Source of the DNA: an uncultured Bacilli bacterium
GTDB lineage: Bacteria > Bacillota_I > Bacilli_A > RF39 > UBA660
Assembly (NCBI GenBank): GCA_905236935.1
Contig: CAJOQL010000051.1
Coordinates: forward strand, 1 to 6,586
Length of the DNA: 6,586 nucleotides
Reading direction: 5' to 3'
Below, in pieces: positions 1 through 3,632 of the stretch. The position numbers and the translations under genes were made by a program. The notes beneath the pieces are model-generated. The model was not told the DNA's origin and searched no databases. It saw only the letters and a list, made by a program, of their open reading frames with translations. Every line of letters begins with the position of its first letter. Within the stretch, counting starts at the first letter, position 1.

Positions 1-21
1 CTACCACTGTGCTAAGTCGGC
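1..21 (-). tRNA. tRNA gene, 5' end only (cut by window edge)
   Basis: Read on the minus strand, the window ends in GCCGACT, TA, then a D-arm start GCACAGTGGTAG, the usual beginning of a bacterial tRNA (7-nt acceptor strand, two linker bases, D-stem and a D-loop with GG). The anticodon lies outside the window, so the amino acid cannot be named. It directly abuts the RNase P-like RNA upstream, with no promoter in between, so the two are probably co-transcribed. Confidence 0.75.
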
Positions 22-260
22 ATATAAGTTTTTGCTATTCCTTCAGTTTATGGATAAGCAATAGCTAAGCAACCATCTATCTCTAAACACCATAGCGGCG
101 GCTAGGTTTCCTTACGCCCGAACCTAACAAAATCGGTCTGGTCTATTTGGCAGAAAAACTTTAACTTGCCGTGCGTGAGACAGCCCGCACTATTTACAAG
201 ACACTTCTTTTAAATATATCCCAAATATTTATTAAAAATTGCTGTATATGTCTTTCTATT
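22..260 (-). ncRNA. rnpB: Structured RNA resembling a small RNase P RNA
   Basis: This block is much richer in G and C than its surroundings, has no convincing reading frame and has its own promoter, all typical of an RNA gene in an AT-rich genome. By eye it carries, in order, three segments resembling conserved parts of type A RNase P RNA: GCACGGCAAG, GCCAAATAG about 23 nt later, and AGATAGATGGTTGC about 65 nt after that. I recall matching segments of E. coli M1 RNA in the same order with similar spacing. Visible helices include GTGCG/CGCAC, GTTAGG/CCTAGC and GCTATT/AATAGC. The strongly conserved regions I and V (the P4 helix) are not clear, so it would be a reduced or divergent RNase P RNA, or another RNA. 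RNase P RNA is the ribozyme that cuts tRNA 5' leaders. The gene runs straight into a tRNA. The exact 5' end is uncertain, somewhere between about 260 and 206. Confidence 0.45.
191..259 (-). repeat. Two-part leader element, copy 1
   Basis: The 5' part reads AGAAAGACATATACAGCA (about 259-241) and the 3' part AAGTGTCTTGTAAATA (206-191). AAGACAT (254-248) can pair with GTGTCTT (204-198), with one G-U. A short AT-rich hairpin lies between. Both parts recur almost exactly around the permuted tRNA at 1630-1767, in the same position relative to the promoter. The function is unknown; a shared RNA processing or stabilising structure is an inference. Confidence 0.6.
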
Positions 261-271
261 TTCTATAATAC

Positions 272-300
272 ATTTTATTATATATTTTTATAATAATCAA
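272..300 (-). promoter_or_regulatory. Promoter of the RNase P-like RNA
   Basis: TTGATT (-35, 295-300), a 17-bp spacer and TAAAAT (-10, 272-277). It matches the promoter type found throughout the window, but with a weaker -10. Transcription should start near 262-265, just before the shared leader element. Confidence 0.65.
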
Positions 301-468
301 ATGTATGTAAAGGAGCTATGCATAATTACACCAAACCTGCTCCAGAAAGAAGGAAGGAAGGAAGCATTTTATTTTTTTTTAAGAGAATAAAATGAAAAAC
401 TCTTTTCAATTAAATAGGAAATAATTAATTTATTTATTAAATTAATATAATGTACTATGTTTAACATA
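301..468. other. Intergenic stretch with weak hairpins and a GAAG repeat
   Basis: No supportable gene. It holds an inverted repeat GGAGC/GCTCC (312-316 and 339-343) with a long loop containing the palindrome TATGCATA, then a GAAG tandem run (345-364), a run of nine T (plus strand), and short AT hairpins such as TGAAAA/TTTTCA followed by T-rich sequence on the minus strand. The latter could terminate the transcript that ends with tRNA-Ile. The remainder up to 468 is nearly pure A+T. Confidence 0.4.
345..364 (+). repeat. GAAG tandem repeat
   Basis: A purine run with about four consecutive GAAG units inside the intergenic stretch. Such a short repeat can vary in length by slippage. No gene depends on it visibly. 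Confidence 0.7.
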
Positions 469-543
469 TGGTTGAGAGACTGAGAATCGAACTCAGAACA
501 ATACCTTATCAGAGTATCGTAATAACCTTTTTACTATCTCTCA
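469..543 (-). tRNA. tRNA-Ile (anticodon GAU)
   Basis: Acceptor TGAGAGA/TCTCTCA, D-stem GTAA/TTAC, anticodon stem ATACT/GGTAT with loop CTGATAA (anticodon GAT), T-stem CTGAG/CTCAG with loop TTCGATT, A73 and an encoded CCA. All four helices are intact. No promoter lies directly upstream. The stop codon of the upstream protein gene falls inside the tRNA 5' end, so the tRNA must be released from a shared transcript. Confidence 0.95.
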
Positions 544-1019
544 ATATTATCAAAATATAAATCTAAATCAATAAAAGCAAAAATTGGTTTAATTGTTTTT
601 GAAATAGTTGTAACAGAGCCTTGCCCAATTAATGTATTTCATTTATAATATTGATTATTATATTTAAAAACATATTCATACTCTTCAAATATACTATCAT
701 CATAATATTCTTTCACTCTTTGCTTATCTGCAACAATGTGTAAAAAAAGATAAAAGTGTTCTAAATCTGTTACATTTCTTTCATCTATTTCAGAAAAATC
801 TATTTTATGTTTTAGAGTTTTGTATGACCAACATTCACTATCAAAAGACTCGTATAAATTATCTAAAAAAGATACTAACCAATTACAATAATTTTTATTA
901 GCTACTCTTAATTGTCCTTGCATACGCTCTTCTTTTTCTTTCTTTATAAAAGAATCCCAATCTATTTCATCTAATTTATCTTCAATTTGTTTATAAATAT
1001 CTAAAATATTTTTTAACAT
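534..1019 (-). CDS. Hypothetical protein, 161 aa, with one in-frame TGA
   Basis: The frame opens at ATG 1019-1017, eight bases after a GAGAGG ribosome site; a GTG three bases upstream is too close to that site. It reads 126 codons to TGA at 639-641. Reading that codon as Trp continues the frame without a gap through KWNTLIGQGSVTTI to TAG at 534-536. The extension looks like ordinary protein, supporting TGA as sense. TGG is also used in this gene. The N-terminal third is charged and probably helical. No known domain was recognised. The gene starts 37 nt behind the tmRNA 3' end with no promoter between, so it should be co-transcribed with tmRNA. Its last ten bases overlap tRNA-Ile, so RNase P cleavage of the tRNA would cut the mRNA just before its stop codon. 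Confidence 0.8.
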
Positions 1020-1055
1020 CACACTTACCTCTCTTTTATTGCTATATTTTTACAT

Positions 1056-1411
1056 TGGTGGAGATGGAGGGTGCTGACCCCTCGTCCAAATTACCTTCGA
1101 AATCAATATCTACAAGTTTAGTCTATTGTTTAAGCTTTATTTTATAATTTACAATAAACAAAAAATTATAAAATGCCTTCTATGTTTATACCTCGACTCT
1201 ATCTCAAAAAGCAATGTCCAGAGTACAGTTATCCTTATAACATTATTTTAAAAAGCGATAACTACTTTTTAAATAATGTGCCTATTCTTAGGCAGCTACT
1301 AATTCTTCGTTAGCGTTTATTTTATTTTATAGTCATTTTTATAGTTTCCAGACTATCTTAACTACTTGCAATTAATCTATCTAATAATCTGTCAAAACCA
1401 AATACATCCCC
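1056..1411 (-). ncRNA. ssrA: Transfer-messenger RNA (tmRNA)
   Basis: tmRNA rescues stalled ribosomes and adds a degradation tag. The 5' end GGGGATG followed by TATTTGGTTTTGACAG is the classic tmRNA start. It pairs with the 3' CATCTCC, followed by A and an encoded CCA. The tag frame ends NANEELVAA then TAA (1288-1290), inside the usual hairpin TGCCTAAGAATAGGCA. An upstream in-frame TAA at 1327-1329 limits the tag to at most NKINANEELVAA; the exact resume codon is not certain. Length is 356 nt, normal for a one-piece bacterial tmRNA. Odd point: the T-arm GAGGG/CCCTC has loop GTCAGCA instead of the usual TTCRANN. It lies downstream of tRNA-Ala and a hairpin RNA, probably on the transcript from the promoter at 1775-1803. 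Confidence 0.93.
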
Positions 1412-1423
1412 ATAAATAAAAAT

Positions 1424-1512
1424 TGCGGAAACCAGTTAATGAATCATTAACCGAGATTCAAGAAGTAAAACCGGTTGCCGCACATCACATTATAATAGGA
1501 AGGTTTTGTGAT
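1424..1512 (-). ncRNA. Unidentified hairpin RNA between tRNA-Ala and tmRNA
   Basis: A long interrupted stem joins TGCGGCAACCGG (1482-1471) to CTGGTTTCCGCA (1435-1424): 11 of 12 positions pair on the minus strand, one as G-U. That G-U would be an A-C mismatch on the plus strand, so the minus strand is the likely RNA. Inside lies the perfect palindrome TTAATGATTCATTAA (1450-1436). Just upstream, ATCACA/TGTGAT (1512-1507 and 1489-1484) can pair across a 17-nt loop. No tRNA fold or known RNA family was recognised. It could be a small RNA, a processing spacer or a decayed RNA gene. Confidence 0.45.
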
Positions 1513-1553
1513 ATAGGTAGTTATAAGCAAATTTTCATTTACATATAACCTAT

Positions 1554-1628
1554 TGGTGGAGCTACTGAGAGTCGAACTCAGGTTTCCAGCTTGCAAGGCT
1601 AGCACACTAGCCACTATGTTATAGCCCC
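1554..1628 (-). tRNA. tRNA-Ala (anticodon UGC)
   Basis: Acceptor GGGGCTA/TAGCTCC (with the G3-U70 pair that alanyl-tRNA synthetase recognises), D-stem ACAT/GTGT, anticodon stem CTAGC/GCTGG with loop CTTGCAA (anticodon TGC), T-stem CTGAG/CTCAG with loop TTCGACT, A73 and an encoded CCA. It starts one base beyond the two-part element that trails the permuted tRNA, so both are on one transcript. Confidence 0.96.
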
Positions 1629-1629
1629 A

Positions 1630-1767
1630 TATATACAAGACACTTTTTACGCACTCTACCAACTGAGTTAACTAGGAAACCAGACAATGTATTTCCCAGT
1701 GTAGGATTCGAACCTACGACTTCGGGTTTAGCAGACCTAATAAAAAGATGCTGTATGTGTCTTTTTC
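1630..1767 (-). repeat. Two-part leader element, copy 2, enclosing the permuted tRNA
   Basis: The 5' part AGAAAAAGACACATACAGCA (1767-1749, within a base) precedes the tRNA 3' half. The 3' part AAGTGTCTTGTATATA (1645-1630) follows the tRNA 5' half. AAGACAC (1763-1757) pairs with GTGTCTT (1643-1637), and CTTTTTA (1747-1741) with TAAAAAG (1649-1643); one G is shared. These helices bring the two open ends of the permuted tRNA together, leaving about nine unpaired bases on one strand and TTA next to the junction. Copy 1 at 191-259 lacks the tRNA. Confidence 0.7.
1650..1737 (-). tRNA. Circularly permuted tRNA, anticodon GCU (Ser codons AGU/AGC)
   Basis: The gene order is reversed. The 3' half (positions 29-73, 1737-1693) comes first: GGT, loop CTGCTAA, ACCCG, AAGTC, T-arm GTAGG-TTCGAAT-CCTAC, ACTGGGA, A73. 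After a 15-nt linker comes the 5' half (positions 1-28, 1677-1650): TCCTAGT, TA, D-arm ACTC-AGTTGGTA-GAGT, G, CG. Joined as CG+GGT they give a perfect anticodon stem CGGGT/ACCCG. The acceptor pairs TCCTAGT/ACTGGGA with one G-U. The halves total 28 plus 45 nt, exactly 73. Neither half alone has a partner in normal order. CCA is not encoded. Maturation would require joining the outer ends and removing the linker, as known for permuted tRNAs of red algae and a few archaea. The body is a short-variable-loop type resembling tRNA-Asn, although bacterial tRNA-Ser normally has a long variable arm. Confidence 0.85.
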
Positions 1768-1774
1768 TATATTT

Positions 1775-1803
1775 ATTATATTATATTTTTTTATAAAAAT
1801 CAA
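1775..1803 (-). promoter_or_regulatory. Promoter of the permuted tRNA - tRNA-Ala - tmRNA unit
   Basis: TTGATT (1798-1803), 17-bp spacer, TATAAT (1775-1780). Transcription should begin near 1767, at the two-part leader element. No other matching promoter is seen until 300, so this unit may extend through tmRNA and the 161-aa gene to tRNA-Ile. Confidence 0.85.
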
Positions 1804-1829
1804 ATAATTTTTATAATCTTAAAAATCTA

Positions 1830-1906
1830 TGGCTGCCGAGGTATGACTCGAACATACAAACTCCAAGGTCAAAGCTTGGTGGCTCTACCAGTTCGCCTAC
1901 TCGGCA
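1830..1906 (-). tRNA. tRNA-Gln (anticodon UUG)
   Basis: Acceptor TGCCGAG/CTCGGCA, anticodon stem CCAAG/CTTGG with loop CTTTGAC (anticodon TTG), T-stem GTATG/CATAC with loop TTCGAGT, G73 and an encoded CCA. The D-stem is short (GGC/GCC). It begins eight bases after the stop codon of the 115-aa gene and has no promoter of its own. An all-AT inverted repeat ATTTTTA/TAAAAAT just downstream could end the transcript. Confidence 0.95.
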
Positions 1907-1914
1907 ATAAATAC

Positions 1915-2262
1915 TTAAGTCGGCATTTTTAATTTTTTGATAATTTCTACTTTTGCAACCCATTGACCAATAGGAAAAGTAATATATTTTCCACCAAAAA
2001 TTGCAATTTTATCTGTTTTTAGATTATTAACAATAGTATCAATAATATATTTCTTATCATTATCTATTTTATGAGTGTCATTGGAACCCATAGCCATAGC
2101 TTTTGTATATTTAATTTCATATATTTTATTATTAATAATAACTAAATTAAAAATACCATCGCCAGTTAAGGAATATTTAGTTTTATATGTAGGAAAAATT
2201 GATTGTAAAAATTTTCTAAAAGGATATTCAGTTTCCCAAAAATTTTCATATCTTATTTCCAT
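1915..2262 (-). CDS. Hypothetical protein, 115 aa, possible PD-(D/E)XK nuclease-like core
   Basis: Two ATG codons lie near the start. The one at 2262-2260 is seven bases behind AAGGAG, while the one at 2268 is only two bases away, so 2262 is preferred. Residues about 35-52 read TGDGIFNLVIINNKIYEIKY: a strand with an acidic residue followed by a strand ending E-x-K. This resembles the metal-binding core of PD-(D/E)XK nucleases. The resemblance is an inference from pattern only; no family is recognised and the protein is short for an active nuclease. It has its own strong promoter (2295-2323), and tRNA-Gln follows eight bases behind its stop codon, so mRNA and tRNA probably share a transcript. 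Codon use is AT-rich like its neighbours. Confidence 0.8.
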   Translation of the reverse strand: MEIRYENFWETEYPFRKFLQSIFPTYKTKYSLTGDGIFNLVIINNKIYEIKYTKAMAMGSNDTHKIDNDKKYIIDTIVNNLKTDKIAIFGGKYITFPIGQWVAKVEIIKKLKMPT

Positions 2263-2294
2263 ATTCATTCTCCTTCTTTTTATTTTCTATAATA

Positions 2295-2323
2295 ATTATA
2301 TATTATTTTTTATAAAAAATCAA
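2295..2323 (-). promoter_or_regulatory. Promoter of the 115-aa gene and tRNA-Gln
   Basis: TTGATT (2318-2323), 17-bp spacer TTTTATAAAAAATAATA, TATAAT (2295-2300). The start would be near 2287, giving a leader of about 25 nt. Confidence 0.88.
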
Positions 2324-2339
2324 AGAAAAATACTTAACA

Positions 2340-2560
2340 CCTATTAGTTTCCCATTTTGAGGTACTTATAGACCAAACCGCGAAAAGGTTAGTGTTAACT
2401 CAGCCCTACTGGCTTATAAGGAGTACCAGCTTCCTTTAAATGTTGTAAAATCAGTTTTTTTATTACTTCACTTTCGTTGGGGATCAACTGTAACCAGTCT
2501 ACGGAATACTTATCATCTTTTATTTTAGGATAGATGGTCTGATTCAAAGACTTAACCTTT
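2340..2560 (-). ncRNA. GC-elevated block: structured RNA or gene remnant
   Basis: This block is clearly richer in G and C than the protein genes. At its 3' end GGTACT (2427-2422) pairs with AGTACC (2366-2361), continuing as TATAAGCCA against TGGTCTATA, with an inner hairpin AACC-TTTTCGC-GGTT: a long, strong hairpin across 2361-2427. Upstream, a minus-strand frame runs from a possible TTG at 2547 to TAA at 2395-2397 (50 residues, ending HLKEAGTPYKPVGLS). It is protein-like but has no ribosome site or ATG and uses more GC-ending codons than the neighbours. It could therefore be an RNA gene, a riboswitch-like element or a decayed imported gene. No matching promoter was found; it follows tRNA-fMet. 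Confidence 0.4.
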
Positions 2561-2568
2561 TATATAAA

Positions 2569-2590
2569 ATTCTTTTATTAGTAAAAGAAT
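2569..2590 (-). terminator. Possible AT-rich terminator behind tRNA-fMet
   Basis: Perfect 9-bp stem ATTCTTTTA/TAAAAGAAT with a 4-nt loop, followed on the minus strand by TTTATAT. The stem is weak (one G-C pair), so termination would be inefficient. Confidence 0.35.
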
Positions 2591-2614
2591 AAAACTTTAC
2601 TATTTATAATAATG

Positions 2615-2688
2615 TGGTTGCGGACGTAGGACTCGAACCTCGTCTCTGGGTTATGAGCCCAGTGTGCTGCCGTTGCACCACCTCCGCG
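2615..2688 (-). tRNA. Initiator tRNA-fMet (anticodon CAU)
   Basis: The hallmarks of an initiator are present: a C1-A72 mismatch, three G-C pairs at the base of the anticodon stem (GGG/CCC) and loop CTCATAA (anticodon CAT). The D-arm GTGC-AACGGCA-GCAC is intact, as are A73 and an encoded CCA. The T-arm is irregular: CGAGG before the loop TTCGAGT faces CCTAC, so only three of five positions pair, and the variable loop is just AGA. An extra G appears between the acceptor and D-arm. A base may have been lost from an original CGTAGG strand. It follows the 65-aa gene and a structured spacer without a promoter of its own. Confidence 0.88.
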
Positions 2689-2689
2689 A

Positions 2690-2760
2690 TATATAAATGC
2701 CGTAACCCCGTGTTTATTTTTATAAGGTGCTTTCTGCACTCGGCTCTGACCAACCACCTT
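2690..2760 (-). other. Structured spacer between the 65-aa gene and tRNA-fMet
   Basis: AAGGTG (2760-2755) can pair with CACCTT (2729-2724). Competing pairs are the hairpin GTGC-AGAAA-GCAC and a wider GCCG/CGGC. The two foldings share bases, so only one can form at a time. No T-run follows, so it is not a standard terminator. One minus-strand frame is open through it and into the tRNA, but it lacks a start and is considered accidental. Confidence 0.4.
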
Positions 2761-2764
2761 GTAT

Positions 2765-2962
2765 TTATTTATCAAAATTTCTTAATTCTTTTTGAGATAT
2801 TTTGTCCAAATTCTTATATTTATTTAATCTATTTCCTTTACACCAAGGACAATCACCATGATTTCTACAACTTTTATCAACAGCTTTACAATATGGTTGC
2901 CCTTTTGTTCCATACTCAATTCGATGTTCTTTTCCAGATTTTATAGCTTTTGATAAACTCAT
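2765..2962 (-). CDS. Small Cys-rich, probably zinc-binding protein, 65 aa
   Basis: Start ATG 2962 sits six bases behind a GGAAGGTG ribosome site; the in-frame GTG upstream overlaps that site and is rejected. The N-terminus MSLSKAIKSGKEHR is basic. The middle has a cluster C-x6-C-x5-C-x2-C within YCKAVDKSCRNHGDCPWC, with a His beside it, suggesting one zinc site. I have a general impression of similar short proteins with a CRNHGxCPxC motif in Gram-positive bacteria and their phages, but no function is known to me. The C-terminus is lysine-rich. It has its own promoter (2986-3014) and is followed by a structured spacer and tRNA-fMet. Confidence 0.82.
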   Translation of the reverse strand: MSLSKAIKSGKEHRIEYGTKGQPYCKAVDKSCRNHGDCPWCKGNRLNKYKNLDKISQKELRNFDK

Positions 2963-2985
2963 ATTTATCACCTTCCTATATAATA

Positions 2986-3014
2986 ATTATAATATATTTT
3001 TTAATAAAAATCAA
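2986..3014 (-). promoter_or_regulatory. Promoter of the 65-aa gene and tRNA-fMet
   Basis: TTGATT (3009-3014), 17-bp spacer, TATAAT (2986-2991). It begins only 12 bases behind the end of tRNA-Cys. Confidence 0.88.
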
Positions 3015-3025
3015 TTAAAAATATA

Positions 3026-3101
3026 TGGAGCACCCAGATGGACTTGCACCATCACTCAAGCTTTTGCAGAGCTTTGCCTTAGCTATTTTGGCTATGGGCG
3101 C
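3026..3101 (-). tRNA. tRNA-Cys (anticodon GCA)
   Basis: Acceptor GCGCCCA/TGGGTGC, D-stem GCC/GGC, anticodon stem AAGCT/AGCTT with loop CTGCAAA (anticodon GCA), T-stem GATGG/CCATC, and an encoded CCA. U73 is the expected discriminator for tRNA-Cys. The T-loop reads TGCAAGT, with G in place of the nearly invariant U55. It lies behind the Hsp20 gene with no promoter of its own. Confidence 0.93.
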
Positions 3102-3109
3102 ATTTAGGA

Positions 3110-3124
3110 ATAAGATATCAAGAT
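3110..3124 (+). repeat. Inverted repeat flanking hsp20, trailing arm
   Basis: ATAAGATATCAAGAT is the exact reverse complement of 3581-3595. In the hsp20 mRNA it lies about 20 nt after the stop codon, so it could base-pair with the leader of the same mRNA. Confidence 0.8.
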
Positions 3125-3144
3125 TAAAAAATCATATGCTTTTA

Positions 3145-3555
3145 TTAAGATATTTCTATATTTTTACTTTCTTTTTTATCTTCTTTTCTTTTTGTGGGAA
3201 TTGTTATATATAGCAATCCATTTTGTGCAGTAGCTTTAATACCAGTTAAATCTAATTGAGTATCATCAAGAGCAAACCTTGAATCAATTGAATATTCTTT
3301 ACCTGATATTGAATCTTTAGTTTTACCTTTAATTAATATAAAAGTTGTTCCATTTTCACTTTCATTAGTAATTTTTAGGTCTTTTTTATCGATACCTAGG
3401 ATATTGTGTGTAATAAGTACTTCTTTTTCGCCGTTTTTAATAGAATAAGGATGCATATCCTTTTCTTCTCTATTGAATTTATATGATTTTTTATCCCAAT
3501 CAAAAAATGGGAAAAACATATCAATTAATTTATCATAATCATTAATATTAGACAT
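3145..3555 (-). CDS. Small heat-shock protein (Hsp20 / alpha-crystallin family), 136 aa
   Basis: Hsp20 proteins are ATP-independent chaperones that bind unfolding proteins as oligomers in the cytoplasm. The alpha-crystallin domain spans roughly residues 35-125. It starts with YSIKNGEKEVLITHNILGI, contains FILIKGKTK and the core EYSIDSRFALDD, then KATAQNGLLYITIP, the conserved A-x-x-x-N-G-x-L motif. The C-terminal IEI is the I-x-I tail motif used for oligomer assembly. Length is normal for the family. The start ATG 3555 is seven bases behind AAGGAGG. The gene has a TTGACT/TATAAT promoter and a perfect 15-bp inverted repeat in its leader and trailer, which may regulate it. tRNA-Cys follows on the same strand. 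Hsp20 genes are known in some large phages. Confidence 0.93.
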   Translation of the reverse strand: MSNINDYDKLIDMFFPFFDWDKKSYKFNREEKDMHPYSIKNGEKEVLITHNILGIDKKDLKITNESENGTTFILIKGKTKDSISGKEYSIDSRFALDDTQLDLTGIKATAQNGLLYITIPTKRKEDKKESKNIEIS

Positions 3556-3580
3556 ACTAAAACCTCCTTAAAAATAAAAC

Positions 3581-3595
3581 ATCTTGATATCTTAT
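3581..3595 (+). repeat. Inverted repeat flanking hsp20, leader arm
   Basis: ATCTTGATATCTTAT, exact reverse complement of 3110-3124. In the mRNA it falls in the 5' leader, between the promoter (-10 at 3603-3608) and the ribosome site near 3563-3569, about 10 nt from that site. Confidence 0.8.
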
Positions 3596-3602
3596 AACTA
3601 TT

Positions 3603-3631
3603 ATTATATCAAAATTTTTATGAAAAGTCAA
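3603..3631 (-). promoter_or_regulatory. Promoter of hsp20
   Basis: TTGACT (3626-3631), 17-bp spacer, TATAAT (3603-3608). It has the best -35 on the minus strand. The -35 box begins one base beyond the stop codon of the 52-aa gene. Confidence 0.9.
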
Positions 3632-3632
3632 A

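Noticed and set aside
301..413. Small plus-strand frames at ATG 301 and ATG 318, the latter with AAGGAG close by
   Set aside because: Spacing to the ribosome-like site is too short, the peptides are low-complexity, and no plus-strand promoter is visible.
1300..1435. Group I intron-like signals on both strands (ATTGCGGAAAC, AAGATAGTCTGGAAAC)
   Set aside because: They fall on opposite strands and inside or beside the tmRNA, whose start, tag and CCA end explain the region better.
1447..1662. Minus-strand 71-residue frame
   Set aside because: It spans tRNA-Ala, part of the permuted tRNA and the hairpin RNA; no start signals.
2578..2775. Minus-strand 65-residue frame running through the structured spacer and tRNA-fMet
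   Set aside because: It covers a clear tRNA, has no ribosome site and overlaps the end of a real gene.
2614..3213. Plus-strand frames at 2614-2946 and 3025-3213
   Set aside because: They are antisense to tRNA-fMet, the Cys-rich gene, tRNA-Cys and hsp20, and lack promoters and ribosome sites.
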